Shown: positions 7,288 through 16,449, counted from the first letter of the stretch. The stretch is DNA of 64,000 nt from Acidobacteriota bacterium (GCA_016716435.1 JADJWI010000008.1:616001-680000), one strand, 5' to 3'. Numbers and translations are program-made. Notes: generated from the sequence alone by a model not told the origin.

Positions 7288-8421
7288 TTACTCGCTGCCT
7301 TTTAGGCTGAAGTTGTAGTTGATCGAGCCCTTTGCCTTTATCGGCGTTCCATCAAACTCGAACGGGCGAAACCTCGATTTCCTCGCGGCGTCTTCGGCCG
7401 AGTCTCTCAGCATCTGGTGGCCGGAAACGGCCTTTGCCGATATCACCTCGCCATTCTCATCGATCTCGACCTCTACGACAACACGGCCTTCGATGTTCGA
7501 ACGCCTCGCGATCTGCGAATAAATAGGCATGGACATCCTGATCGAGTTCGCGTTTGAAAGCACGCCGACATTGATAAACTCAGGCCGTTGCACTGGCTCT
7601 TCGACCGGTGGTTGCGCTTGCTCGGGCTGCGGCTTTGCTTCGGCTACAGGTTCGGCCTTCTTCGGTTCTTCGGCGGCTTCTACAGGCTGTGCGGCCTGCT
7701 TTGGCTCTTCAGGCTTATTCGAGGCGAGGGCGGCGACGGACCGTGCCAGTCCGGCACGTGCGGCAGAGTTTTCCGGGTCAAGCTCGAGAGCCTTTGAAAA
7801 ATCGAGAATTGCCTTCGGAAGGTCGCCGAGCCTTTCGAACGCACTCGCCCGGTTGAAGTAGGCAGATGAGTCGCTCGGGCTCAATTCGATAACGCGATTG
7901 AAATCAGAGACCGAGCGGTCAAAGTTTTTGAGATTGAAATGCGTCCGGCCGCGGCCGATGAAGATCGTCGGGTCGTCCGTTTTCATTTCGGCAGCCTTGT
8001 CGAAGTCGGCGAGGGCAACAACGTATTCGCCCTTTGCCGAGTTCTCGATCGCTCGTCGCTGATAAAAGGTGTAGTCGGGCGGCGTCGGAGTCGGCACCGG
8101 TTTCGGCTTGAGCTGCTCTTCGCTTTTTGCCCGAATTGCTTCGATCAATTCGGGGCTCGCACCGGTCGCCTTAAGCTCGGTGGCGATCTGTTCGGTGTAA
8201 ACGAACGTGATGCCCCTCTCGGCGACCGCAGCGGCGAGAATGCGGTTCCGGTCCTCGAGCGGGACCTTCTGCGACCGCAGTCCGATCATGAGATCTGCGA
8301 GGCTAAGCTGCGGCGTTTGGGCAAGCCCTTCGGTCGCTGAAACAGCGATCATGACAAGAATGGCCGCAGCAACGAGAGTTCTGCGTAACTTATTGAAGTG
8401 CGGTATTTTCTGGGCGTTCAT
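7288..8421 (-). CDS. TPR protein with C-terminal TonB domain
   Basis: A 377-residue exported protein with a signal peptide (about 1-34, ending GLAQ) and a short helical region. TPR repeats follow at about 120-230 (YTFYQRRAIENSAKGEY, SAYFNRASAFERLGDLPKA). A Pro/Ala/Glu-rich linker leads to a TonB C-terminal fold (NIEGRVVVEVEIDENGEV, AARKSRFRPFEFDG). There is no N-terminal TonB anchor, so it is probably a periplasmic scaffold rather than a true energy transducer. It lies 51 bp after the pseudokinase gene and is likely co-transcribed. Confidence 0.8.
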   Translation of the reverse strand: MNAQKIPHFNKLRRTLVAAAILVMIAVSATEGLAQTPQLSLADLMIGLRSQKVPLEDRNRILAAAVAERGITFVYTEQIATELKATGASPELIEAIRAKSEEQLKPKPVPTPTPPDYTFYQRRAIENSAKGEYVVALADFDKAAEMKTDDPTIFIGRGRTHFNLKNFDRSVSDFNRVIELSPSDSSAYFNRASAFERLGDLPKAILDFSKALELDPENSAARAGLARSVAALASNKPEEPKQAAQPVEAAEEPKKAEPVAEAKPQPEQAQPPVEEPVQRPEFINVGVLSNANSIRMSMPIYSQIARRSNIEGRVVVEVEIDENGEVISAKAVSGHQMLRDSAEDAARKSRFRPFEFDGTPIKAKGSINYNFSLKGSE

Positions 8422-8472
8422 ATGCTTATGGTTTTGAGCCGCGGCCGGGAGGAATTGCCGGCCGGGAAGGTG

Positions 8473-10380
8473 CTATTCGGAATCGTTGATCAGGTCGTCA
8501 ACAGTAACGGCCTTTTTCTTTTCGGGCGTAGGTTTGGGAGCTTCAGCGGTCTTCGGCTTTTCCCTTTCTTTGGCTGCCGCCGCCTGCTGTTTTCGGCGGG
8601 CCTCTTCTTGTGTGGCTACCGTTTGCGTTTCGGTCTCGCTTGGAGCGGCTTCGTTTAGAGTCTCAGGAGCTTGTTCTGCCACAACTGGTGCCGCGGGCTG
8701 CGAATCGGGCTGCGATTGGGCCGGCTGCGAAACTGTTGCCGCAGGTGAAACCGCGGGAGCGGTCGGGGCCTGGCCACCGGAGAGCAGAAGGAACCAGACC
8801 GCCGCTACCGCAATTGCAACAAAGGCACCGCCGCCGGCAATGATCGGAAGCATAGAGCGGGAAGCCGGCGGCTCTGAAAATGCAAAATCGGGTTCATCTT
8901 CGGTTGAAGAGAACTTGAACGGCGCCTCAAACGAGGCCGCGTCCGGTTCGCTCGTCTCTAGTGAAGGAATGTCCGTATAGGTGAAATCAGTCTCGAGCGG
9001 TGTTGCTGTCGATTCGACAACAGGCACCGGCTCCGCTTGCTGCGGAGCTTTGGTCTTCACCGAGGCGGCTACTACGTCCGCAACACGTGGCTGGGCGACC
9101 TGGCTTTGCGGTTTAGGCTCTGCGATCAAAGCGCCAAGCTCGATCTGCGGGGCTGCGACCGCGGGCTTGAACGGTGCGACCGGGATCTCGAGTAACTCGC
9201 TCGTTTGTGCGACGCCAATGGGCGCGACGACCGGTTCGCTCGGGAGCGATGCTGCGGCGACTTCGACCGCCGGTGTAATGCCCTTGTCCTCTTCAAATAT
9301 CTTCCGAAGCCGATCGAGCCGCGTTGCTGCCGGCATCGCAACGTCTTCCGTAGTTGCCGCGGGAACCGGGGCGGACGTGGTCGGCTTTCCGCGAAGTTTG
9401 GAAAGCAGCTCCGCGGCCTCGCGCTCATCCATCGCCTCTTCCTTAAGGCGTTCGGCCGATTGCTTGAGAGCGGCTTGCAGAGCGTTCCGCATTTCGCCTG
9501 CAGAAGCAAATCTTCCACCGCGGGCTATCTGCATCGCTCGTGAAACGACATCAACCACCTCCGGCGGAACCATCGGTGCAAAGTCAGTGACCGGACGAAG
9601 CGGGTCGTCGTTGCCTTCGATCAGTTCGATCGTCCGCTCGAGTGCGTCGACAGGTTTCTTTCCTGTGATCAGATGGTAAAGTGTTGCTCCGGTCGAATAA
9701 ATGTCGCTTCTCGGGTCGAGCGGCATTCCCATATCGAACTCGAACTTTTCGCCAAAATGGTTGACTATCACATTCTGCGAAGCCGAGTCGAGGTTGTCCC
9801 AGATCTGCTCAAGCGGCGAGTAGGCGATCTCGCCATCGAAGAGATTCGGCTGAACATTGGTCGTGATGTTTAGTCCGTTTTCGCCGGCGACGGTAAAAGC
9901 AAGTAGCTTGATCCTTCCTTCGGAAGTTAGAACAAGATGCTGCGGCCGAACGCGTTGGTGAATGACGCTGGGTCGAAAGTTATGAAGATAATCGAGCCCG
10001 GCAAGGATCTGGTCTGCCCAGTCGGTGACCTGGTTTAACTCAAAGCTGATGCCGCCGGCATCAAGCGCAAGGCTGAGCGGGTCGCCATCAACCGCTTCGA
10101 GCACCAGGAAATGGCGGCCGCTTTCGGAGAAGTGGTCGTTCACATGGATCAGCGACTCGTGGCGAATGCCTTTCAACACAGTGCCGCTATTTACAAACGT
10201 CATCCGTAGCCGCTCGGCATCGGCCGAAGCCGCATTGCCGGGCATACGAACCTCGCGGACCACTACCTTTGCATCGCGGGTCGTGTCGTAGGCATCCGAG
10301 ATCAGGAACGGATCCTCCGTTCTGTTCGACGCGGAGAGGTGATATCTTCCGTTATTGAGAAACTGTTCAGTAGCGGGCAT
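8473..10380 (-). CDS. Membrane-anchored protein kinase-like protein (pseudokinase)
   Basis: A 635-residue protein. Residues 1-310 follow the Hanks-kinase fold, with RSDIYSTGATLYHLITGKKP and a PLE motif near 190. The catalytic residues are lost: the VAIK lysine is Arg (VVVREV, residue 42), HRDLKPxN reads HQRVRPQH (141-148), and DFG reads AFT (161-163). A long Pro/Ala linker, one transmembrane helix near 507-533 and a Pro/Gln/Glu-rich exterior tail follow. It probably scaffolds or senses. It is upstream of, and likely co-transcribed with, the TPR/TonB gene. Confidence 0.85.
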   Translation of the reverse strand: MPATEQFLNNGRYHLSASNRTEDPFLISDAYDTTRDAKVVVREVRMPGNAASADAERLRMTFVNSGTVLKGIRHESLIHVNDHFSESGRHFLVLEAVDGDPLSLALDAGGISFELNQVTDWADQILAGLDYLHNFRPSVIHQRVRPQHLVLTSEGRIKLLAFTVAGENGLNITTNVQPNLFDGEIAYSPLEQIWDNLDSASQNVIVNHFGEKFEFDMGMPLDPRSDIYSTGATLYHLITGKKPVDALERTIELIEGNDDPLRPVTDFAPMVPPEVVDVVSRAMQIARGGRFASAGEMRNALQAALKQSAERLKEEAMDEREAAELLSKLRGKPTTSAPVPAATTEDVAMPAATRLDRLRKIFEEDKGITPAVEVAAASLPSEPVVAPIGVAQTSELLEIPVAPFKPAVAAPQIELGALIAEPKPQSQVAQPRVADVVAASVKTKAPQQAEPVPVVESTATPLETDFTYTDIPSLETSEPDAASFEAPFKFSSTEDEPDFAFSEPPASRSMLPIIAGGGAFVAIAVAAVWFLLLSGGQAPTAPAVSPAATVSQPAQSQPDSQPAAPVVAEQAPETLNEAAPSETETQTVATQEEARRKQQAAAAKEREKPKTAEAPKPTPEKKKAVTVDDLINDSE

Positions 10381-10602
10381 AAGTAAAAAGGCGAGAAAAA
10401 GCGGGGTTTAGCCCGTAGGCTCTAAAGAGTATAGCATAAGTCGTTCAAAATGGAAGAACAATGTTGAACATGGTTGTTTAATCGGACTGTTCGAGTTCCG
10501 AACGGCATTCGGGGAATTAGTTTGGCAATAATGGGAATATCTTTGCTTGAGCACGAATCGGGTTTTGCGTCCGAATAGAAAGGAGAATCGAAGACAATAA
10601 TA
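10381..10602. other. Intergenic region between pseudokinase and msrP
   Basis: A 222-bp divergent intergenic stretch that must carry promoters for both sides. A GAAAGGAGAATCG ribosome site precedes msrP by about 14 nt. No RNA fold or repeat stands out. Confidence 0.4.
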
Positions 10603-11559
10603 ATGACAGCCCCCGACCGAACAGAGATCACTCCCGAACCGCTTTACCTGAACCGCAGGAATTTCATCCGCGCGGGGGTTTTTGCCGGATCGGCAGCTGT
10701 GACCGGGCTGATCTACAATGCGTATCGTCCGGATACGATCACTCCCGGGCCCGAAGCATCCGGAGCAGAATTTGGCGAATTGGCAAGAAAGCCGGAGTTT
10801 CAGTCCAGCGAAACACCGAATTCATTCGAGGACATCACCAACTACAATAATTTTTACGAATTTTCGACCAGCAAGACGGCCGTTGCCCGCGAAGCTCAGG
10901 TGCTCAAGACCGACCCCTGGAGCGTAGAGGTCGGCGGAATGATCGAAAACCCGCGTAGCTTTTCGCTACAGGAGATCTTGCAGTTCCCGCAAGAGGAACG
11001 TATTTATCGCTTTCGCTGTGTCGAGGCCTGGTCGATGGTGATACCGTGGGTCGGGTTCCCGTTAGCGGCATTGCTCGAACATGTGCGGCCGACGTCGGAG
11101 GCGAAATATGTCGCGTTCGAAACTGCCTACGATCGCTCGGTAATGCAGTCTTCATTTTCGGCGGGGATCGATCTTCCTTATGTAGAAGGCCTGCGGCTCG
11201 ATGAAGCTCTTCATCCGCTGACGCTTTTAGCGACCGGGCTTTACGGCAGGCCGATGCCGAAGCAGAACGGAGCTCCCGTCCGCCTCGTCGTGCCGTGGAA
11301 ATATGGGTTCAAGAGCATCAAATCGATCGTCCGCATTACTTTGACAGAAAAAGAACCGCCGACGACCTGGAACATCGCCGCCCCGCGTGAGTACGGCTTC
11401 TATTCGAACGTAAATCCGATCGTCGACCACCCTCGCTGGTCGCAGGGACGTGAACGCCGCATCGGCGAATTGACCATGCGCGAGACTCTGATGTTCAACG
11501 GCTACGAGAAAGAGGTCGCCGAACTTTATCGCGGAATGGACCTAGAGAAATTCTATTGA
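10603..11559 (+). CDS. msrP: Protein-methionine-sulfoxide reductase catalytic subunit MsrP
   Basis: A 318-residue periplasmic molybdopterin enzyme that repairs oxidised methionines in envelope proteins. A twin-arginine signal is visible (LNRRNFIRAG, about 17-26, then a hydrophobic stretch). The molybdenum-binding cysteine lies in RFRCVEAWSMVIPWVG. Length and the C-terminal YPGMDLEKFY-like end (YRGMDLEKFY) match the YedY family. It overlaps msrQ at the stop, and electrons reach it through MsrQ. Confidence 0.95.
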   Translation: MTAPDRTEITPEPLYLNRRNFIRAGVFAGSAAVTGLIYNAYRPDTITPGPEASGAEFGELARKPEFQSSETPNSFEDITNYNNFYEFSTSKTAVAREAQVLKTDPWSVEVGGMIENPRSFSLQEILQFPQEERIYRFRCVEAWSMVIPWVGFPLAALLEHVRPTSEAKYVAFETAYDRSVMQSSFSAGIDLPYVEGLRLDEALHPLTLLATGLYGRPMPKQNGAPVRLVVPWKYGFKSIKSIVRITLTEKEPPTTWNIAAPREYGFYSNVNPIVDHPRWSQGRERRIGELTMRETLMFNGYEKEVAELYRGMDLEKFY

Positions 11560-12182
11560 TGGACAACGCCCGCTTCCTAAAATTCGTACTCGGCCTCAAT
11601 GCTTTGCTTCCTTTGGGCCTGCTGTTGTTTGACGCGGCCAATGGGTCGCTCGGCGCAAATCCGGTCGAATATTTCCTGCGGGCGACGGGTGTGATGACGC
11701 TCGTTATGCTCCTCGTGACGCTCACGGTCACGCCGCTCCGAAAGCTATTTGGCTGGAATATTCTGATCAAAAGCCGGCGGATGCTCGGCCTGCTTGCGTT
11801 CCTTTACTGTTCGATTCATTTGATCACTTACAGCTTCTTCGATAAATCGGGCGACATCCCGGCGATCATCGGCGATGTCATTCAGCGCCCATTTATTGCG
11901 GTCGGAATGGCGGCATTTCTGATCTTGGTCTTGCTGGCTCTTACCTCAACAAACGCTGCGATCAAGAAGCTCGGCGGCAAGACATGGCAGCGTCTTCACC
12001 GGCTAAGCTATCTGGTTGCAATACTTGGGGTCGTTCACTTTTGGATGATCGTGAAGTCAGATCTATTTTATCCGGCACTATTCGCGGTCGGCCTCGCAGC
12101 CCTTTTCGCTATCCGCATCTACTACAGCCGAGCGGCAAAGAAACCAGTTCAAAGGCCCGGCCTTGCCGTCCGGCCCGATTGA
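11559..12182 (+). CDS. msrQ: Heme-binding membrane subunit MsrQ
   Basis: A 207-residue integral membrane b-type cytochrome of the ferric-reductase-like family that passes electrons from the respiratory chain to MsrP. About six hydrophobic helices are visible. The histidines in CSIHLITYS, RLHRLSYL and GVVHFWMIVK are likely heme ligands. The ATG shares one base with the msrP stop (TGATG), and a TTG three bases earlier is less likely. The 3' end overlaps the convergent helicase-loader gene by 34 bp. Confidence 0.93.
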   Translation: MDNARFLKFVLGLNALLPLGLLLFDAANGSLGANPVEYFLRATGVMTLVMLLVTLTVTPLRKLFGWNILIKSRRMLGLLAFLYCSIHLITYSFFDKSGDIPAIIGDVIQRPFIAVGMAAFLILVLLALTSTNAAIKKLGGKTWQRLHRLSYLVAILGVVHFWMIVKSDLFYPALFAVGLAALFAIRIYYSRAAKKPVQRPGLAVRPD

Positions 12183-12910
12183 AGCGTCCGGCGAAAGTCC
12201 TCACCTGCAACCTCGATCGGCCGACACATCTCGAAAAGCCGCGACCGCAGCCGAACGCCGATACGGTCTTCGAGAGTCTCTTCGCGTTCATTTGCCGTGC
12301 GGTCCGGGTAGTTGGTCGTGAAGATGGTCACACGGGCGTCGTTGTAGCGGGAGTTGATAATGTAGGCCATCGTGTCGCGGACCCAATCGGTCGGCTTTGA
12401 GGCACCGAGTTCATCGAGAACAAGAACTTCAGCATTGAGCACCGGAGCGAGGACGGCCAGTTCCGAGGTCTGCGTCCGCGGGTTATAGGAATCCTGAATT
12501 TCTTTCAAAAGCGAACTGAACTCATAAAAAAGACACGAAAAACCGCGTTCGGTCAGCCCCTTGAGGATCGAAACCGCGAGGTGAGTTTTTCCGACACCGA
12601 CCGGGCCCGAGATCAGCAGCCCCTTCTCGGTTGCCGGATAGTCGTTCGTGAAGTTGGTCGCGAAGAGAAGCGCGAGTTTCTGCGATTCGTTCTGGGCCTC
12701 GTAGTTGCTGAAATGGCATCGAGCGTATCGCCGCGGAACCCGGACCTTCTCGAAAGGGTCGGTGTGCCGGCCGGTCCGCTGGCATATGCACGGACGGGCG
12801 CCCTTGCCCTTTACGATCTCCATGCCCGTGCCAAAACAGACCTCGCAGACCTCGCCTGGGAGCTGCTCATTCTCAACCTTCGATGTTCGCTTTTTCTCGG
12901 AAACTGCCAT
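12149..12910 (-). CDS. DnaC/DnaI-like AAA+ ATPase (helicase loader type)
   Basis: A 253-residue protein. An N-terminal zinc-finger-like segment (CEVCFGTG then CIC) precedes an AAA+ domain with Walker A GPVGVGKTH, Walker B VLVLDELG and sensor TTNY. This is the layout of DnaI/DnaC/IstB-type proteins, which load the replicative helicase. No transposase gene is next to it, so an IstB role is unlikely. The ATG at 12910 (MAVSEKKR) is preferred over an open frame running to 12952. Its 3' end overlaps msrQ on the opposite strand. Confidence 0.85.
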   Translation of the reverse strand: MAVSEKKRTSKVENEQLPGEVCEVCFGTGMEIVKGKGARPCICQRTGRHTDPFEKVRVPRRYARCHFSNYEAQNESQKLALLFATNFTNDYPATEKGLLISGPVGVGKTHLAVSILKGLTERGFSCLFYEFSSLLKEIQDSYNPRTQTSELAVLAPVLNAEVLVLDELGASKPTDWVRDTMAYIINSRYNDARVTIFTTNYPDRTANEREETLEDRIGVRLRSRLFEMCRPIEVAGEDFRRTLQSGRTARPGL

Positions 12911-12987
12911 TGTGAAAGACGATGATAACAGATGATCGTGCCGAGCGCTCACGTCGGCGAATATGCTATATTCTCATTTGCCGCGGA

Positions 12988-13455
12988 ATGGCATTTATGG
13001 GCGTTTTCAACAGCATTCTCATCAAACTCGGGCTTGCCGATCTTGAAGCAGATCGCACGCCGATAAGCGTCTTTCTTCTCGACGACGACAAGCGACGCCA
13101 TACCTGGTTCCAGAAGCGTTTTTCGGGCGACGAACTGGCGATAGCGGAAACGGTCGAAGAGGCGAAGACGTTGCTCGAAAAGGGTTCTTTTGACGCGATC
13201 TTTCTCGATCACGACCTGCTGCCGCATCATTACGAATCGAACGACCACAACGACTACGCGAGCACCGGCTATGCGATCGCCGAGTGGCTCGATGAGCATC
13301 GAGAGCTGCACCGGGCGGCGACCATCGTCGTCCACACCCGCAACGCCGACGCCGCCATCCCGATGGTCCAGAAGCTCCGCGAGTCAGGCCGCAACGTCGA
13401 ATATTGCGCCTTCCCGATGCTCGACCTCAAGATCCGTTCCTATTGGAAGCGCTAA
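12988..13455 (+). CDS. Receiver-like protein (cyclic-phosphate processing receiver family)
   Basis: A 155-residue single-domain protein with a CheY-like pattern: FLLDDD at the first strand, IFLDHDLL with the acceptor-position aspartate, and VVHTRN near the fourth strand. The DHDL motif with a nearby HNDYASTGYAIAEWL helix resembles the receiver variants proposed to act in cyclic-phosphate or nucleotide processing rather than phosphotransfer. No kinase or output domain is adjacent. The start is uncertain: ATG at 12988 or 12997 are both possible. Confidence 0.65.
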   Translation: MAFMGVFNSILIKLGLADLEADRTPISVFLLDDDKRRHTWFQKRFSGDELAIAETVEEAKTLLEKGSFDAIFLDHDLLPHHYESNDHNDYASTGYAIAEWLDEHRELHRAATIVVHTRNADAAIPMVQKLRESGRNVEYCAFPMLDLKIRSYWKR

Positions 13456-13485
13456 AAAAGGCAGGCCCGTCCGCCGAGCCTGCCT
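13454..13485 (-). terminator. Terminator of the S41 peptidase gene
   Basis: On the minus strand, GGCAGGC and GCCTGCC pair around an 11-nt loop and are followed by TTTTTT. It abuts the stop of the convergent receiver gene. Confidence 0.85.
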
Positions 13486-13506
13486 GTCATCCAGTCGATC
13501 GAACGT

Positions 13507-14595
13507 TTACCGTTTCGGCTCGTCCTTCTTTACTTCGGCGATCAGCGCACCAAACGCCGCTTTCAATGGCGGGTCTTCTGCCTTCGCGGCGAGATTCTCG
13601 AGAGCCGCGACGTAAGCGGTCTTGAAGGCTTCCTCCTTCGTTACTCTCACGTCCGGTTCAACTCCCGTTCCTTCCCAATTCGTCTTCGTTATCGGGCTGA
13701 TCGCACGCCCGGTCGAAATGAAGGCACCAAAATGATCACCGAGCCGGAACATACTTCCGGGATGGGCACCGCCGCCGGTTGTCTCGCCGACGATGGTCGC
13801 CCGCTTTAGATTCTTGAGATTGTAGGAAAATTCCTCGGCCGCGGAGAAGGTCCGCTTGGCGGTGAGAATGTAAACAGGTTTATCAAGATACTTCTTTTTT
13901 GCCGCCTCAGGCTTCGTCCAAAATTCTTCGGTGCGGTCTTCGGTTCGCCAGTAGAGACTATTGAGGTGAACCGGTTTCTCGCCAAAAAGATATGAGGAAA
14001 TGAGTGCCACCATCTCGGGCGAGCCGCCGCCGTTGTCGCGGAGGTCAAAGATGAGAGCGTCAGTATTCGTGACGAAATTCATCGCCGCCTCGACCGTTTC
14101 TTTGCCGATCTCCGGGCCGGTGAAACCGTTGAGTTTAATGTAGCCGACGTTGCCGCGGAGCCGTTCGACGGTTTCAAAACCGGCGTTATTACTTAAGATA
14201 TTTTTCCGGTACTGCATTCTTTCGGCCTCGGTCGGCTCGGCCTGCGGCTGGCGAACGGGAATCGGATTCGACGAAAAACGCACTCGCAAATGCCGGTCGT
14301 TCGTCGCCGCCTGAAGGTCCGCGGTCAAGGCTTCTGCGAATGCCTTGCCGCTTGTGATCGCGTCATATTTGCCGTCCGCTCGGTTCTTTTCGAGTATGCC
14401 CGCGGTCTTTTCGGCAACCTCCGGGAAGACATAGTTCGCCTTGAGGTCCTCTCTAAGTTCCGCGATGACGGCGTTCCGCGTGGCCGCATCTATCTGCATA
14501 TCGGCGGCCGCGGCCGGGCCTTGGCCAAAGCAGGCAGCTACGACCACCAAAACGATGAACAGCACCACCTTTATCATTAACGAAGAAAAATACAT
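13507..14595 (-). CDS. Exported S41-family (C-terminal processing type) peptidase
   Basis: A 362-residue protein with a signal peptide (hydrophobic core near 8-26). Family S41 motifs are present: NVGYIKLNGF, ALIFDLRDNGGGSPEM and YILTAKRTFSAAEEFSYNLK, where the Ser in TFSAAEEF is the likely nucleophile. GETTGGGAHPG follows. There is no PDZ domain, which fits the shorter retinoid-binding-protein-like branch. It starts 18 bp after the TetR gene stop, so the regulator and peptidase form one transcript. Confidence 0.88.
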   Translation of the reverse strand: MYFSSLMIKVVLFIVLVVVAACFGQGPAAAADMQIDAATRNAVIAELREDLKANYVFPEVAEKTAGILEKNRADGKYDAITSGKAFAEALTADLQAATNDRHLRVRFSSNPIPVRQPQAEPTEAERMQYRKNILSNNAGFETVERLRGNVGYIKLNGFTGPEIGKETVEAAMNFVTNTDALIFDLRDNGGGSPEMVALISSYLFGEKPVHLNSLYWRTEDRTEEFWTKPEAAKKKYLDKPVYILTAKRTFSAAEEFSYNLKNLKRATIVGETTGGGAHPGSMFRLGDHFGAFISTGRAISPITKTNWEGTGVEPDVRVTKEEAFKTAYVAALENLAAKAEDPPLKAAFGALIAEVKKDEPKR

Positions 14596-14613
14596 ATTAC
14601 TGCCTCCGTAAAA

Positions 14614-15222
14614 CTAACTTTCGTTCCTAGTAACTAGACCATATATAAGTAGCCGGGCGGTCTGCTCCGCACGGCCGCGGATCTCTTCGAGCTTGCCGAG
14701 CTCCTTTGCGCTTAAGCTGAACGGCAGCAGCGAGTTCGTCGCAGTTAGCATCGCCATTGCCGTCGCGGTCGCGTCCACGTCGCGCATCGTGCCGTTCGCG
14801 ATGCCTTCGCTGATCACCTTTGCGAGTATCCTCGCTTCCGTTTCGAAGTGGGCCTTTCGGCGTTCGAGCAAGGCCGGGCGGATGCTGGCGAGCAGCTCAT
14901 TGATGCTCTCCGTATAATGCTGAACGCTCTTGAACCGGAAGACGACGCGTTCGACCAGCATCTCGGCAAGCCGCTCGTCGGGTGCCGAATCCCTTGCCGC
15001 GATCACGCGAAGCCTTGCCGTCAGGCGATCGACGATGCGGTCGATGTGTGAAAGGGCGATGTCTTGTTTGCTTGAAAAGTGAAGATAGACCGAGCCCTTG
15101 CCAATGCCGGTCTCGCGGGCCAGGTCGTCTATCGTCATTTTCTTGTAGCCATACCGGGCCAAAAGGCGATCGGTCGCATCAAGAATGTCGCTTTTTACGT
15201 CTCGTTTGTTTCCGGTATCCAT
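14614..15222 (-). CDS. TetR-family transcriptional regulator
   Basis: A 202-residue repressor. The N-terminal helix-turn-helix is clear (ILDATDRLLARYGYKKMTID, then GIGKGSVYLHFSSKQ). The C-terminal ligand domain is not diagnostic. The ATG at 15222 (MDTGNKRD) is preferred because the longer frame would start at a TTG inside the palindrome at 15241-15265. That palindrome is a probable autoregulatory operator. The S41 peptidase gene downstream is the likely co-regulated target. Confidence 0.9.
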   Translation of the reverse strand: MDTGNKRDVKSDILDATDRLLARYGYKKMTIDDLARETGIGKGSVYLHFSSKQDIALSHIDRIVDRLTARLRVIAARDSAPDERLAEMLVERVVFRFKSVQHYTESINELLASIRPALLERRKAHFETEARILAKVISEGIANGTMRDVDATATAMAMLTATNSLLPFSLSAKELGKLEEIRGRAEQTARLLIYGLVTRNES

Positions 15223-15240
15223 AAGATCGTCTCGTGACGA

Positions 15241-15265
15241 ATGACCAATATTGTCCAATGGTCAT
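15241..15265. promoter_or_regulatory. Palindromic operator candidate for the TetR gene
   Basis: ATGACCA and TGGTCAT form a perfect 7-bp dyad with 11 bp between, 19 bp upstream of the chosen ATG. The position and size fit a TetR-family autoregulatory site. Confidence 0.55.
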
Positions 15266-15318
15266 AATATTCTCTTATCGCGGGGTTGTAAAGCAAAGTT
15301 CCGAAGTTTTTCGCGAAG

Positions 15319-16449
15319 CTAGTCGTTGAAGTATTTCTTTCCTTTTAGCTTTGCGGGCAGGAGGCTGTCTTTTTCCTCCTCGTTTTCCTTGCCGTAGCCG
15401 AGTTCTTTCATCAGCTTGGTGGGGGCATTGCGGAGCTTCATCGGGACGGGCAGATTGCCGAAGCGTTTGACGTCGGCGACTGCTTCGGCGATCGCGTCGT
15501 TCGCCGAGCGGTCCTTTGCCGCCCGGGCAAGGTAGGCGGCGCCGTGGGCAAGGTTGAGCGTGCATTCGGGATAGCCGATCGTTTCGACCGAACGGAAAAC
15601 GGCGTTCGCGACGACCAGAGCCGTCGGCTGCGCCAGCCCGATATCTTCCGAAGCGAAGATAACCATCCGGCGGGCGATGAACTTCGGGTCTTCGCCGCTC
15701 TCGATCATTCGGGCGAGGTAATAGATGGCCGCGTCCGGGTCGCTCGCCCGCATCGACTTGATGAACGCGCTGATGACGTTGTAATGTTCCTCGCCTTTCT
15801 TGTCGTAGCGGAGAAATCGGTTCTGCAGCGTCTCTTTAAGATTTTCGATCGACAGCTCGCCGTAAAGTTCGGCGGCGTTCTCGATCATCGTCAGGGCCTG
15901 GCGGGCGTCGCCGTTCGCCAGCTCGGCAAGCCACTCTTTCGCTTCGTCACCAAGCTCGTATCCCGAGCGGCCGATGATGGCGAACATCTCGTCCCGAGTG
16001 AATTCCTTTAGCGTGAAGACCCGCAGCCTCGATAGCAGTGCCGGTATCACCTCAAAGCTCGGGTTCTCGGTCGTCGCCCCGATCAGGACAAGCCCGCCCG
16101 ATTCGACGAACGGAAGCAGAAAGTCCTGTTGGGCTTTATTAAAGCGGTGGATCTCATCGAGAAAAAGCACCTTGGGCCGGCCCATTGTAGGCAAGGCGAT
16201 CAGCTTTCTAATGTCTTCCTTCCCTGCGGAAACGGCGGAAAGCTCAAAGAACTCGGCCTCGATGGCATTTGCATAGATGCGGGCGAGCGTGGTCTTTCCC
16301 GTTCCGGGCGGCCCCCAGAGAATGAACGAGAAAATGCTCTTTTGCTCGATGGCGAGCCGCAGCGGTTTGCCCTCGCCAACAAGGTGCTCCTGCCCGACAA
16401 AGTCTTCAAGTCGGGTCGGGCGGATTCGGCTTGCTAGCGGTTCGGTCAT
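15319..16449 (-). CDS. rarA: Replication-associated recombination protein RarA (MgsA)
   Basis: A 376-residue AAA+ ATPase that acts at stalled replication forks. Motifs are Walker A GPPGTGKTTLARI, Walker B VLFLDEIHRFNKAQQD and sensor GATTENPSFEV, followed by the conserved tetramerisation region (SDPDAAIYYLARMIESGEDP, ASEDIGLAQP). The C terminus is shorter than in E. coli but ends in the usual LPAKLKGKKYF. The ATG at 16449 (MTEPLASRIRP) matches the family start; the frame upstream is not conserved. It is divergent from the S2P protease gene. Confidence 0.94.
   Translation of the reverse strand: MTEPLASRIRPTRLEDFVGQEHLVGEGKPLRLAIEQKSIFSFILWGPPGTGKTTLARIYANAIEAEFFELSAVSAGKEDIRKLIALPTMGRPKVLFLDEIHRFNKAQQDFLLPFVESGGLVLIGATTENPSFEVIPALLSRLRVFTLKEFTRDEMFAIIGRSGYELGDEAKEWLAELANGDARQALTMIENAAELYGELSIENLKETLQNRFLRYDKKGEEHYNVISAFIKSMRASDPDAAIYYLARMIESGEDPKFIARRMVIFASEDIGLAQPTALVVANAVFRSVETIGYPECTLNLAHGAAYLARAAKDRSANDAIAEAVADVKRFGNLPVPMKLRNAPTKLMKELGYGKENEEEKDSLLPAKLKGKKYFND

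Noticed and set aside
7288..8421. Classical TonB energy transducer
   Set aside because: It has a cleavable signal and TPRs but no N-terminal anchor helix and no exbB/exbD neighbours.
12149..12910. IstB of an IS21-type insertion sequence
   Set aside because: No IstA transposase, terminal repeats or target duplication adjacent; a zinc finger as in helicase loaders is present.
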